DNA of 64,000 nt from Chitinimonas sp. BJYL2 (GCF_027257935.1 NZ_JANZKW010000002.1:372001-436000), one strand, 5' to 3'; counted from the stretch's first letter, positions 1-9,385 are shown. The notes: generated from the letters alone by a model not told the origin. Numbers and translations: made by a program.

Positions 1-3000
1 AGCAGGTAGTGCGGGCCACCGGCCTTGAAGCCGGTACCGCTGAGGCCTTCGCCACCAAAGGGTTGCGAGCCCACCACCGCGCCGATCTGGTTGCGGTTGA
101 TATACAGATTGCCCACCTTGGCCAGCTTGCGCACCAGCTCCACGGTGCTGTCCAGACGGGTGTGCACCCCCATCGTCAGGCCAAAACCCAGCGCGTTGAC
201 GCGCTTGATCGCATCGGCCATGTCCTCGCCCTTGAAACGGGCGATATGCAACACCGGGCCAAAGGTCTCGGACGTGGGCAGCGTATCGAGGCTCACCTCG
301 AAGGCGTGCGGGGCAAAGAAGCAGCCGCTGGCCAGTTCAGCCGGTACCGGCGTGGTGGCAACCAGACGTGCGCTGGTTCTGAGTTTGTCGCAATAGGCTT
401 GCAGATCACGCTGCGACAGCGTGTCGATCACGGGGCCGATATCGTTGGCCAGTTGCAGCGGATCGCCCAGACGCAGTTCCTGCATGGCAGCACCCAGGCG
501 CTCGATCACCATGTCGGCGATGTCGTCCTGCACCAGCAGGATGCGCAGTGCCGAGCAGCGCTGGCCGGCCGAATTGAAGGCACTGGCGAGTACGTCGATG
601 ATCAGCTGTTCCACATGGGCCGAGCTGTCGGCAATCATGGCGTTGAGGCCACCAGTTTCGGCGATCAGCGCGGCAATCGATGAATCACGCGCCGCCAATG
701 TGCGGTTGATTTTCCAGGCAGCGCTGGTCGAGCCGGTGAACGCCACGCCCGATACGCGTGCATCGCCCAGCAGCTTGTCAGAGAGGCCGCCCGATTCGCC
801 CGGCAGATAGTGCAGCACATCGCCGGGAATGCCGGCGTTCAGCAGCGCTTCAATCGCACGCATGCCGATCAGCGGCGTGCGGCGCGAAGGCTTGGCAATC
901 ACACTGTTGCCGGCAGCCAACGCGGCGGCAACCTGGCCCAGGAAGATCGCCAACGGGAAGTTCCACGGTGCAATCGCCACGAACACACCACGGCCGGTGA
1001 GGCGCAGCTCGTTCGACTCACCTGTCACGCCCGGCAGCGCAATCGCGTGGCCCATCAGGCGGCGGGCTTCGTTGGCGTAGAAACGCAGGTAGTCCACGGC
1101 TTCGCGCAGCTCGCCCAAGCCATCGCTGAGTGTCTTGCCAGCTTCGCGACTCAGCAGCCAGAGGAACTCGTCCTGGCGCGCTTCGAGCAGATCGGCGGCT
1201 TTGTCGAGCAGCTTGGCGCGTTCGTTCACCGGCGTGGCGGCCCAGTCATCATGAGCTGCATCGGCCAGATCCAGCGCACGGGCCACGGCGGCGGCATCGC
1301 TGCCCACCTGGGTGCCAATCTGCTTTTGCAGGTTGATCGGGCTCATGCGCGGCGTGGCGGTGCCATCAAGGCGTTGGCCGCCAACAATCGGCGCAGCGTG
1401 GAAAGCGCGGGTTTCGAGTGCAGCCAGTTGTTGGCGCAGCGGTTCGAGTGCGGTCACATCGGTCATGGCAAATCCTTGGCTGTTGCGGCGGGGCGCAAAT
1501 ACATCGGCGGGCGGCTTCACGCCGGGGGTCACGGGCTGTTTGGCCACGCTGAGTGAGGGGTTGTCGGCAATCGACTCGACCGGCACGCTGGTATCAGCCA
1601 GCTGGTGCACGAAGGAAGAGTTCGCGCCGTTTTCCAGCAGGCGGCGCACCAGATAAGGCAGCAGCGCATGGAAGCGGCCCACTGGCGCATAGACGCGGCT
1701 GGCAATGCCTTCGCGCTCGTGGATCAGCTCGTGCAGTGCTTCGCCCATGCCGTGCAGACGCTGGATTTCGAACTCGGTGGTGCGGCCGCGCGTGGCCTCC
1801 ACAATCCAGCTCAGGGTTTGCGCGTTGTGGCTGGCAAACTGCGGGTAGAAGCGCGTAGGGCCGTAGTTGAGCAGCTTGCGGGCACAGGCCAGGTAGGCCA
1901 CATCGGTATGGTGCTTGCGCGTGTAGACCGGGTAACCCGGCAGGCCGTTCTGCTGGGCGCGCTTGATTTCGCTATCCCAGTAAGCACCCTTCACCAGACG
2001 GATCGGCAGCACGCGGCCGGTATCGGCAGCCAGCTCGGCCAGCCAATCAATCACGAACGGCGCGCGCTTTTGATAGGCCTGAACAACCAGACCCAGACCC
2101 TGCCAACCCTTGAGGCTGGGTTCGCGGATCAGGCGTTCATACAGCCATAGCGACAATTCCAGCCGCTCGCTTTCTTCGGCATCAATGCTGAACACCAGGT
2201 CTGCCTTGGCGGCCGCTTGGGCCAGATCGAGCAGACGCGCATACAGCTCGGTCTGCACGCGATCAATCTGCGCAAACTCGTAACGCGGGTGGATGGCCGA
2301 GAGCTTGACGGAGATCGACTGGCGCGCAAAGCCGGTTTGCGGATCGGGGCGGCTGCCCAACTCGGCAATCGCCTCATGGTAGGCGCGGAAGTAGGCCTCG
2401 GCATCGGCGTTGGTCAGCGCGGCTTCGCCGAGCATGTCGTAGGAATAGCGCCAGCGCTTGTCGGCGTTGTTGATCGCCTCGGCAATGGTCTCACCTACGA
2501 CGAAATGGCCGGCCATCACCTTCATGCCGGTCTTCAGCGCCGTGCGCAGCACCGGCTCGCCGAGCTTGCGCAGCAGGCGGTCAAACCAGTGGCGGCCTTC
2601 GGAGGCGTCGATCCAGCTATCGGTAAACGTGAGCGCACGGCTGGCGGCGCTGACCAGCCAGGTGGCGGTCTGCGAGCGACGCCAGTCGCGGTCTTCGAGC
2701 AGGTCGCGGATCAGCGCGTCCTGGGTATTGGTATCGGGAATGCGCAGCAGCGCTTCGGCCAGCGCCATCAGCGCCACGCCTTCTTCGCTGCCTAGGCCGT
2801 AGCTTTGCAGGAAGGCTTCGAAATGATTGTTACCGGCGGCCTGGCGTACACCCTGTGCTAGCGACAGCGTGCGCACATACACGGCTTTTTCGGCCTGCTC
2901 ATCAAGCCGCGCCAAGGGCAGCAGGCTCTGGACGGCTTCGGCTTCATCGCGGAACAGGTTTTGGCGGATGCCGGCAAATGCGGGCAGGCTATTTGGCAGA

Positions 3001-3026
3001 TCGCCGTAGAGCGGGGTCGGGTTCAT
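1..3026 (-). CDS. putA: Bifunctional proline dehydrogenase / 1-pyrroline-5-carboxylate dehydrogenase PutA (3' end outside window)
   Basis: Oxidises proline to glutamate in two steps: an FAD-dependent proline dehydrogenase domain (about residues 170-460, with KLSAIHPRYEF and RLVKGAYWDSEIKRAQ) followed by an NAD-dependent aldehyde dehydrogenase domain (from about residue 540), whose ETGG and SAGQRCSA segments carry the catalytic Glu and Cys. About 1008 codons lie in the window and the frame is open at base 1, so the C-terminus is missing. The ATG at 3026 has a GGAAGG Shine-Dalgarno about 10 nt upstream. The protein begins MNPTPLYGDLPNSLPAF and lacks the roughly 50-residue ribbon-helix-helix domain that lets E. 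coli PutA repress its own gene, so control probably falls to the divergent Lrp-family regulator at 3280. The identification is firm; extra C-terminal domains cannot be judged. Confidence 0.95.
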   Translation of the reverse strand, partial: MNPTPLYGDLPNSLPAFAGIRQNLFRDEAEAVQSLLPLARLDEQAEKAVYVRTLSLAQGVRQAAGNNHFEAFLQSYGLGSEEGVALMALAEALLRIPDTNTQDALIRDLLEDRDWRRSQTATWLVSAASRALTFTDSWIDASEGRHWFDRLLRKLGEPVLRTALKTGMKVMAGHFVVGETIAEAINNADKRWRYSYDMLGEAALTNADAEAYFRAYHEAIAELGSRPDPQTGFARQSISVKLSAIHPRYEFAQIDRVQTELYARLLDLAQAAAKADLVFSIDAEESERLELSLWLYERLIREPSLKGWQGLGLVVQAYQKRAPFVIDWLAELAADTGRVLPIRLVKGAYWDSEIKRAQQNGLPGYPVYTRKHHTDVAYLACARKLLNYGPTRFYPQFASHNAQTLSWIVEATRGRTTEFEIQRLHGMGEALHELIHEREGIASRVYAPVGRFHALLPYLVRRLLENGANSSFVHQLADTSVPVESIADNPSLSVAKQPVTPGVKPPADVFAPRRNSQGFAMTDVTALEPLRQQLAALETRAFHAAPIVGGQRLDGTATPRMSPINLQKQIGTQVGSDAAAVARALDLADAAHDDWAATPVNERAKLLDKAADLLEARQDEFLWLLSREAGKTLSDGLGELREAVDYLRFYANEARRLMGHAIALPGVTGESNELRLTGRGVFVAIAPWNFPLAIFLGQVAAALAAGNSVIAKPSRRTPLIGMRAIEALLNAGIPGDVLHYLPGESGGLSDKLLGDARVSGVAFTGSTSAAWKINRTLAARDSSIAALIAETGGLNAMIADSSAHVEQLIIDVLASAFNSAGQRCSALRILLVQDDIADMVIERLGAAMQELRLGDPLQLANDIGPVIDTLSQRDLQAYCDKLRTSARLVATTPVPAELASGCFFAPHAFEVSLDTLPTSETFGPVLHIARFKGEDMADAIKRVNALGFGLTMGVHTRLDSTVELVRKLAKVGNLYINRNQIGAVVGSQPFGGEGLSGTGFKAGGPHYL

Positions 3027-3279
3027 GGGTGCATGCCTTCCACCTTGTCATGATGCCCGCAAGGCCGGATCGGCCATGCGGGACGTGTCATTGCGGGCGG
3101 ACCGGGTAAGTCACCACGCACTTGTGGTGCGCCGCCCTCCTCTCTGCTGCCGAGCCGTGGTCTGGCTCACTACAGAACGGCGTGCATCGTACTGATGACA
3201 ACGCCAAATGTGCCGCTATTTTTGACCACCCATACCGGATAAAATCCAGTCAAATCCACTTCAGCAAAACATTGCACCA

Positions 3280-3750
3280 ATGACCAGCGAAATTGACCGC
3301 ATAGACCGCAAGATCCTCCGCGAACTGCAAGACGACGGCCGCATTGCCAATGTAGACCTTGCACGCAAGATTGGCCTCTCGCCCACCGCCTGCCTTGAAC
3401 GGGTCAAGCGGCTGACGCGCGATGGCTACATCCTCGGCTACGGCGCAAGGCTGAACCCCGAGCTGCTCGATGCTGGTTTGCTGGTGTTTGTGGAAGTGCT
3501 GCTGGATCGCACCACGCCCGAAGTGTTCGAGCGCTTCCGGGTGGCGGTAATGGACAGACCCGAGGTGCAGGAATGCCATCTGGTCGCCGGTGGCTTTGAT
3601 TACCTGATCAAAGCCCGCGTACGCGACATGAAGGCCTACCGTGATTTTCTGGCCGGCACCCTGCTGGGCCTGCCCGGCGTGCGCGAGACGCACACCTATG
3701 CGGTGATGGATGCCGTAAAAGAATCGGGCGCGATTCCCATCGCGCCCTGA
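3280..3750 (+). CDS. Lrp/AsnC-family transcriptional regulator, likely the PutA regulator
   Basis: A 156-residue Lrp/AsnC protein of normal family length. Residues about 9-44 form the N-terminal helix-turn-helix (RKILRELQDDGRIANVDLA, then a recognition helix around LSPTACLERVKRL), and the rest is the RAM ligand-binding and oligomerisation domain (VAGGFDYLIKARVRDM). It is transcribed divergently from putA across a 253-bp gap. That arrangement is known for Lrp-type proline-responsive activators such as PutR/BkdR-like proteins, and it suits a PutA without its own DNA-binding domain. Proline as effector is inferred from context only. A hairpin overlaps the stop codon (3721-3753). Confidence 0.88.
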   Translation: MTSEIDRIDRKILRELQDDGRIANVDLARKIGLSPTACLERVKRLTRDGYILGYGARLNPELLDAGLLVFVEVLLDRTTPEVFERFRVAVMDRPEVQECHLVAGGFDYLIKARVRDMKAYRDFLAGTLLGLPGVRETHTYAVMDAVKESGAIPIAP

Positions 3751-3753
3751 TTC
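3721..3753 (+). terminator. GC-rich hairpin overlapping the lrp stop codon
   Basis: The arms GAATC-GGGCGCGAT and ATCGCGCCC-T-GATTC pair over 14 bp with a one-base bulge and a TCCC loop. The stop codon lies in the right arm. There is no clear T-tract downstream, so it may be a weak or Rho-assisted terminator, or an mRNA 3' end stabiliser. It also faces the convergent phosphatase gene that ends at 3809. Confidence 0.45.
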
Positions 3754-3808
3754 CAGCCTTGATGCCTGCTCCTAGATCAAGCCAGGCAGTGTTTCAGCAA
3801 GCAGCCTG

Positions 3809-5146
3809 TTATTTGGCCTTGGGCGCTTTGAGCGACTGGGCCGTAATGACATGCTCGAACTTCACCTCGCCCAGATCGTTGAGCACGCGCACGACTGCCT
3901 GACGATTCGCCTTGCCGCCCTCGAACCGCAGCTGACAGAAGTTACGCTCACCCATCACCAAAGTACCCGGCACCAGATCGGGACGCTCCAGCAGCTTTTC
4001 ATCGCGGTAGACCCCCGACGTCAGTGCCGAGCAGGTGAGGTCATGCAACGGGTACATCCCCTCGCGCGTTTTGCGGATCAGCTCGCTGCGGTGCACATCA
4101 CCGGACATGAACATCACACCGTCCACCCGCGTGTCCTGCAAGAAACGCAGGAAATCATCGCGCTCGGCCGGATAGTCGGCCCAGGAGTCCCCGCGCTCCC
4201 CCTTGTTGAGCATTTGCGAGCCACCGGCAATGATCTTGAATGGCGCAGTGGACTGCAGCAGTGCGTTCTTCAGCCAAGCCATCTGTGAAGGGCCGAACAT
4301 GGCTTTGTCCGGGCTGGGTGGCATGCGGGGATCGTCTCGGTAAGTACGGTTATCCAGCAGGAAGAAGTCCACGTCATTGAAGCTGAACGTCGTGAACGCG
4401 CCCGGCGTTTCGGGCAAGCCATAGGCCGGATTCGCCCAATAACGCTGCTGCAGCTTGAGCGCCTCGCCCTTGAACACAAAGCTCTTGTTGGCGTCATTCG
4501 GGCCGTAATCATGGTCATCCCAGATCGCCGCATGGGCACCCACCTGCAAGGCGGGCTGCAGGTAACCCTGCGAGCGATCACGCTGCCAACGATAGGCCAT
4601 GCCTTCGGGGCTGCTGTAATCCACTTCGCGGAAATACAGGTTATCGCCCAGCCACAGTGTCAGATCCGGCTTCTGTGCCGCCATGGTGCTGAAAATGCTC
4701 AGATGCCGGTCGCCATAGGGTTTGCCGGGGCGGTCATAGCCGGGCTCATTGCCAAAGTTGCAGGAGCCCGCCTGCAGCGTGAAGTCCGGCGCATCCTTGC
4801 GCCATTGCCAGAGTACCTGCGTGGCAAACGCAAAAGTCGCCTTGCTGGCCGGTTTGTCGTTCAGCAAAACCCGGTAACCATAACGACGACCCGGCTCCAG
4901 CCCGAATAGCGTGACCTTGCCCACAAACTGCTCATCGGCCTTGAGCGCCATGGCAGCGCTGCGCCGACGGGCATTGGGTGACGCCTCGGGCCAGTATTCG
5001 ATACTGGCGCGCGCTTCAGCATCGGCTTGAAGCCAGAGCGTCACGCCCCGCATGGTGGGTGGCCCGGCCATCGGGCCGGCAATCAGCTCGACGGCTTGGG
5101 CGGTCAACATCAGCAACGCCGCAAACACAGGTATCAGGCAACGCAT
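3809..5146 (-). CDS. PhoD-like alkaline phosphatase/phosphodiesterase, exported
   Basis: A 445-residue metallophosphoesterase of the PhoD family, predicted to release phosphate from organic esters in the periplasm. It has an N-terminal hydrophobic signal (residues about 1-18), a fibronectin-like N-domain, then the metal-binding motifs in family order: GSCNF (127-131), WLGDNLYF (165-172), WDDHDYGPND (209-218) and SGDVHRSEL (348-356). It follows a TonB-dependent receptor in the same direction, but a strong terminator (5175-5210) sits between them, so it may depend on read-through or on its own promoter in the 91-bp gap. A candidate Pho box upstream of the receptor supports a phosphate-starvation role. 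Its exact substrate is unknown. Confidence 0.87.
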   Translation of the reverse strand: MRCLIPVFAALLMLTAQAVELIAGPMAGPPTMRGVTLWLQADAEARASIEYWPEASPNARRRSAAMALKADEQFVGKVTLFGLEPGRRYGYRVLLNDKPASKATFAFATQVLWQWRKDAPDFTLQAGSCNFGNEPGYDRPGKPYGDRHLSIFSTMAAQKPDLTLWLGDNLYFREVDYSSPEGMAYRWQRDRSQGYLQPALQVGAHAAIWDDHDYGPNDANKSFVFKGEALKLQQRYWANPAYGLPETPGAFTTFSFNDVDFFLLDNRTYRDDPRMPPSPDKAMFGPSQMAWLKNALLQSTAPFKIIAGGSQMLNKGERGDSWADYPAERDDFLRFLQDTRVDGVMFMSGDVHRSELIRKTREGMYPLHDLTCSALTSGVYRDEKLLERPDLVPGTLVMGERNFCQLRFEGGKANRQAVVRVLNDLGEVKFEHVITAQSLKAPKAK

Positions 5147-5174
5147 GGTGCATCCTTCAAATTAACCAGTCAAA

Positions 5175-5210
5175 AAGCAAAACGGCGGGAATAGACCCGC
5201 CGTTTTGCTT
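5175..5210 (-). terminator. Intrinsic terminator after the TonB-dependent receptor
   Basis: A perfect 15-bp stem: AAGCAAAACGGCGGG at 5175-5189 pairs with CCCGCCGTTTTGCTT at 5196-5210 around a 6-nt loop, followed on the minus strand by a short T run. It lies between the receptor and the PhoD-like gene. The AGCAAAACG arm recurs in other terminators of this window (27533, 49486, 58062). Confidence 0.9.
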
Positions 5211-5237
5211 ACACGACAACCATCAAACAATCAGCGA

Positions 5238-7658
5238 TCAGAATTCGGCGCTGAACTGGATGCTGGAGAAGCGTGGGGCACCGATGTCGTAGTTCGGAGC
5301 GGAACCACCGACCGAGATCGTGGCCTGCGTGCCGCGATCAATCACGCGCAACTGGCTTTCCGTCAGCGTAGCCGCGTTGATCTGGGTGCTGGGGATGCCG
5401 CCCAGATAGTTCTTGTCGAACAGGTTAGCCACGGCCAGACGCAGCGTCGGCTTCTTGATCATGCCTAGGTTAGCAAACTTGTAGGCTGCGTTCAGATCCC
5501 AGACGGTCATGGACGGTACGGATTCCTGGTTCATCAGGTCACCGTAACGCTTGCCGGTGTACTTGGCACCCAGACCGATGCTTGCGCGGCCCTTGCTGTA
5601 GCTGGTGCCCGCACCCAATGTCCACTTGGGCGTGTCGGTCATGGTCTTGCCAGCCGTAGGCAGCGCTACTTGCGCAGCGCGGACCGTACCGCTCGCATTG
5701 GTGGTACCAACAAACTGAACGAAGTCATCGTTGAGCTTTTCACGGATATAGCTGGCCGAACCATAGACAGAGAAGCCATTACGTGCGCTGGTACCAAATT
5801 CCAGTTCGAAACCATCCTTGGTGGTGTCGCCCACGTTGTAGTTGCGGCGGCTGCCGTCATCATCCAGACGCTGAGCCTGACGATCTTTGAAGTCCACATG
5901 GAACACGGAACCGTTGAAGTTGAAGCGGTCGCCCTGATAACGGTAACCGATATCCACGTTGAACGACTGCTCAGGTGCCAGATCACGATTGCGCTTGGCG
6001 GCATCCGTATTGGTCTGATCCTGGATCAGTTCATACAGGATGAAGTTGGCAGGCGTGCGGAAGTTCTTCGACAGTGCGACGAAGGCATGGCTGCGGTCAT
6101 CAATCGCGAACTTGGCGGAGACATTCGGCAGCACCTTGTTCCAGTTGCGCGTCACGCTCACGCTTTCGGTGGCGCCACGGGCCGTCAAGAATGCAGCCTG
6201 CTGCGTCTCCGAACGTGCACCGTAGGTAATACCCTTGCGCTCGGTATCCGGGGTACGGACACCGGCCAAGAAGGACCAGCGATCACCGATGGAGAAAGCG
6301 TCTTGCAGGGTGAACTGGCTCACGGTGGTTTCGGTCTTCCAGTTACGATCCAGGCCACCGGACTGACCGTTGTATACCTGGCCATCGTTGCGCAGGATGA
6401 CATTCTCAGCCCAGGGATCGGTAGGACGGCCAGCAGCATCCACCAGCACGTGGGGACGTGTCTGGCGATGCGATGCCTGCTCGTACCAGAACGCGGCCAT
6501 CAGCTTGTGGCCGTTCAATTCCCAGTTCAGGCGAGTCGTCACACCTGGACGGTTGGTGACGGTCTTGGAGATGGCGTAAACCAGCACGCTATCGAGCTTG
6601 TCGCCATCGCCATTCAGGTCGCGGCCACCGGTGGTGAAGCTGGACTCAGCCAGCGTCGTGCCACCCGAACCACCACCGTAGCCGTACCAGAAGTACGGAT
6701 CGATCTCGAGACGGACCTTATCGCTCAGCTTGAAGTTAGCTTTGACCGTAGCGATATAGTTTTCAAACGGGTTGCCATTCAACTCGTAGAAGTTGGTCAG
6801 GCTGCTCTCGTTATCGGCCTTGCCAGCATTGATGATGCGGCCAGGGAAGGTCGTGGTGTAATCGTAGTAGCGGTTAGCTTGCCAATCCGACTTGCGGGCA
6901 CGACGCAGGAAGTGGTTCTCGGCCTTGTTGTAAATGAAACCAGCGGTCACGCTGTGACCAGCGCCGAATGCAGCAACACTCTTTGCGTCAAAGTGGAAGC
7001 GCTCAGCACCACCCTTGCCGCGCCACTTGTCGGCCTCGGACTGCGAGAACGAGAAGTACGACTTGACCGGACCCAGCGCACCGGTATCAACACGGGCGTA
7101 AGTCTTGTACATGTTCAGGCCACCCACGGTCTGAGCAAACTTGGCGCGGAACTTGTTCGAAGGCTTCTGCGACACCAGACCCACGTTACCGCCGGTCGCG
7201 CCGATGTGCGGGGCGTCGTTATCGGTGGTGCCTTGGGTCACGTAGATTTCTTCAAGGTTTTCGGAGTCCACGTACTCTTGCGGGTACACATCGTAGCTAC
7301 CCGAGTCATTGACGGGCGCGCCATCAACGGTGAAACCCAGCTGGCCTGCAGTGAAGCCGCGGATGGTCAGCGAACCGCCGAACAGGCCGGTGGCATCCTG
7401 CGAGTGGGCGTTCACGCCGGGCAGCTTGTCAATCAGCTGGTAAGCGTTGGAGGTGGCGGCCTTCTCTTCGATGGCGAACTTGGTCACCGTGGCGCGAGCG
7501 CGGGCGGCTTCTTCGTAAACCATTTTGCCGCCGGCGAACACGCCCTTGCCTTCGATCTTGATGCTTTGCGGGTTTTCTTCGCCCTCGGCATCAGCAGCGT
7601 AGGCACCGATCGAGAGGCTGGCGATCAGGATGGCCAGCGGGGTTTGCTTGAAGTTCAT
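5238..7658 (-). CDS. TonB-dependent outer-membrane receptor, probably for phosphorylated compounds
   Basis: An 806-residue TonB-dependent receptor. The start at 7658 is chosen because GGAG lies 8 nt upstream and residues 1-22 then form a clean signal peptide (MNFKQTPLAILIASLSIGAY). The plug domain spans about residues 55-170 (KLPGVNAHS, GGSLTIRGF, VDGAPVND, GATGGNVGL). A beta-barrel follows and ends in the aromatic residue expected for outer-membrane insertion (FSAEF). The open frame extends to 7838 but those residues are not signal-like. Its partner gene is a PhoD-type phosphatase, and a candidate Pho box lies about 195 bp upstream, so import of a phosphate ester or related ligand is the best guess. 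The substrate is inferred from context, not from sequence. Confidence 0.9.
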   Translation of the reverse strand: MNFKQTPLAILIASLSIGAYAADAEGEENPQSIKIEGKGVFAGGKMVYEEAARARATVTKFAIEEKAATSNAYQLIDKLPGVNAHSQDATGLFGGSLTIRGFTAGQLGFTVDGAPVNDSGSYDVYPQEYVDSENLEEIYVTQGTTDNDAPHIGATGGNVGLVSQKPSNKFRAKFAQTVGGLNMYKTYARVDTGALGPVKSYFSFSQSEADKWRGKGGAERFHFDAKSVAAFGAGHSVTAGFIYNKAENHFLRRARKSDWQANRYYDYTTTFPGRIINAGKADNESSLTNFYELNGNPFENYIATVKANFKLSDKVRLEIDPYFWYGYGGGSGGTTLAESSFTTGGRDLNGDGDKLDSVLVYAISKTVTNRPGVTTRLNWELNGHKLMAAFWYEQASHRQTRPHVLVDAAGRPTDPWAENVILRNDGQVYNGQSGGLDRNWKTETTVSQFTLQDAFSIGDRWSFLAGVRTPDTERKGITYGARSETQQAAFLTARGATESVSVTRNWNKVLPNVSAKFAIDDRSHAFVALSKNFRTPANFILYELIQDQTNTDAAKRNRDLAPEQSFNVDIGYRYQGDRFNFNGSVFHVDFKDRQAQRLDDDGSRRNYNVGDTTKDGFELEFGTSARNGFSVYGSASYIREKLNDDFVQFVGTTNASGTVRAAQVALPTAGKTMTDTPKWTLGAGTSYSKGRASIGLGAKYTGKRYGDLMNQESVPSMTVWDLNAAYKFANLGMIKKPTLRLAVANLFDKNYLGGIPSTQINAATLTESQLRVIDRGTQATISVGGSAPNYDIGAPRFSSIQFSAEF

Positions 7659-8282
7659 GCGTTCACTCCGTGTGGTATGCCTTCCGGGTGGGCATCCACG
7701 ACTTAGGGGTTGAAGAGTTGGCCGTGGCGATCCAGCGCTATCGCGACGACAGGGGGTTTCCCGTGCCACACAATCTGCCAGCCAAAACGTGACCTGCTGG
7801 GTCACGAAGGCGCGGAGACTACACCGCCTGCATGACACTCATGCAAATGTTTTATTACATGGCTGTAACACGATTACTACACGCTACAGGCAAAAACAAG
7901 GCCAGTTGTGGCAGGGCTTTGCTACAGGCCTTGTGCAGCAAGGCATGGCAGGGTTTTCCCCAGTCTGGCGAATTCGCAACACCCTGAACGGTGTCCAATC
8001 ATCGAGCAATTGCACCAGAATGGTGTGCAGCCACCCCATTCTTGGGCGGCATGCCAAGACAGGCGAGTTCTGGTCTCGGTGGAACGACGGGGATGCCAAA
8101 GACAGGGGTCGTGGGCGTTGAGCCAGGGTCAATGCCCAGCAGCCTACGCAGAACCGGTAGGCGAGCGTTGAATCGGGATGGGGAGCTTGGGCAGAGCGAG
8201 GTTCGCTGAAACAGCGCTTATGCGGCGTCGTGGCAAGGTTGGCGGGCGGCGTGGTAGAGCCCGCCCCGCCGGCCCGTCGGGC
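7659..8282. other. 624-bp intergenic region between the TonB receptor and agmatinase
   Basis: No convincing gene. The right-hand end of this gap, near 8241-8265, holds a 7-bp inverted repeat (GGCGGGC/GCCCGCC) close to the agmatinase stop, without a T-tract. The part nearest the receptor carries its 5' leader (7659 to about 7850) and the candidate Pho box at 7853-7881. The short open frames across 7790-8210 look unlike proteins and match no family I know. Confidence 0.6.
7853..7881 (-). promoter_or_regulatory. Candidate Pho box (three 7-mers at 11-bp spacing)
   Basis: Read on the minus strand the site is TGTAGTA-4-TGTTACA-4-TGTAATA. The three 7-mers start exactly 11 bp apart, the repeat geometry of PhoB sites (consensus repeats TGTCATA with 4-bp spacers). 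It lies upstream of a receptor and a PhoD-type phosphatase. The match to the consensus is partial and no clean -10 element is visible at the expected distance. Confidence 0.55.
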
Positions 8283-9248
8283 TTACTTGCCCAGTTTCTG
8301 ATTACGCAGTACGCACAGCATATCCGTCGCGATATGGGCTGCGGCAATGGCTGTGAGTTCACTCTGATCAAACGGCGGCGACACCTCCACCACGTCCATG
8401 CCGATCAGATTGACCGGGCCCATGCCACGGATGATATGCAGCGCCTGCGCGGAGCTGAGCCCACCCGCTACCGGCGTGCCAGTGCCAGGTGCAAATGCGG
8501 GGTCCAGGCAATCGATATCGAAAGTCAGGTAAGTCGGCTGCTGACCCACAATCTCCAGAATGCGCTGCAAGGTTGCCTGTGCACCGTGCTCATGCACCCA
8601 GGCAGCATCCAGCACGTTCATACCCATGAAATCATCGTTCCAGGTACGGATGCCGATTTGCACGGAGCGTTTGGGATCGATGAGGCCTTCCTTGATGGCC
8701 TTGTAGAACATGGTGCCGTGATTGAGGCTGTCCGGGCTGTCGTCGGGCCAGGTATCACAGTGGGCATCGAAGTGGATCAGGCTCAGTGGCTGACCATATT
8801 TTTCAACGTGGGCCTTGAGCAGCGGATAAGTGATGTAATGGTCGCCACCCAACGTCAGCATCTTGGCGCCGCTGGCGAGAATGGTGCGGGCGTGCTCGAT
8901 GATGGTGGGGGTAATGGTGAGCGGGTTATGGGCGTCAAACCAGCAATCGCCGTAATCGATCACAGCCAGGTCTTCAAAGGGATCAAAGCCCCATGGATAC
9001 GGTTTGAGTTCGGCCAGTTGCACACTGGCGGCACGCACAGCCGCCGGCCCCAGGCGGGCACCAGGACGGAAAGTGACGGCAAGGTCCAGCGGGATGCCGC
9101 TGACAACAACATCCGCACCGGTCAGGTCACGGGTGTAGCGACGACGCAGAAAGCTCAGTACGCCGGCGTAGGTATTCTCGGGATTGGTGCCATACAGGCT
9201 GGTGCGGCGCATTGCGCCATCGCCGTAAATTGTTTCGTTCATAACCAT
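8283..9248 (-). CDS. speB: Agmatinase (ureohydrolase family)
   Basis: Hydrolyses agmatine to putrescine and urea in the cytoplasm. This 321-residue protein carries the Mn-binding signatures of the arginase/agmatinase family: GGDHYITYP (134-142), FDAHCDTW (160-167) and FDIDCLDPAFAPGTGTP (243-259). Family length is normal. Two ATGs are possible (9248 and 9242), neither with a strong ribosome site. A PuuB-like oxidoreductase about 1.2 kb away on the other strand could consume the putrescine. Other ureohydrolases (guanidinobutyrase, proclavaminate amidinohydrolase) share these motifs, so substrate specificity is likely rather than proven. Confidence 0.85.
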   Translation of the reverse strand: MVMNETIYGDGAMRRTSLYGTNPENTYAGVLSFLRRRYTRDLTGADVVVSGIPLDLAVTFRPGARLGPAAVRAASVQLAELKPYPWGFDPFEDLAVIDYGDCWFDAHNPLTITPTIIEHARTILASGAKMLTLGGDHYITYPLLKAHVEKYGQPLSLIHFDAHCDTWPDDSPDSLNHGTMFYKAIKEGLIDPKRSVQIGIRTWNDDFMGMNVLDAAWVHEHGAQATLQRILEIVGQQPTYLTFDIDCLDPAFAPGTGTPVAGGLSSAQALHIIRGMGPVNLIGMDVVEVSPPFDQSELTAIAAAHIATDMLCVLRNQKLGK

Positions 9249-9385
9249 CTCATCATCAGGCCATTACCTGCGCCAGCGCTGGACTGCGTGGCGAGCAGGA
9301 AACAGTAGCAACAGCTTATCTTCGGTCTTGTACTGGCGTACAGGGATGAACTATTCAAGGACATCTTGCCAATCCGGCAACTTGA

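Noticed and set aside
5670-7706. Long plus-strand open frame of 678 codons opposite the TonB receptor
   Set aside because: It is antisense to a well-supported receptor gene and its sequence has no recognised domain; high GC favours such false frames.
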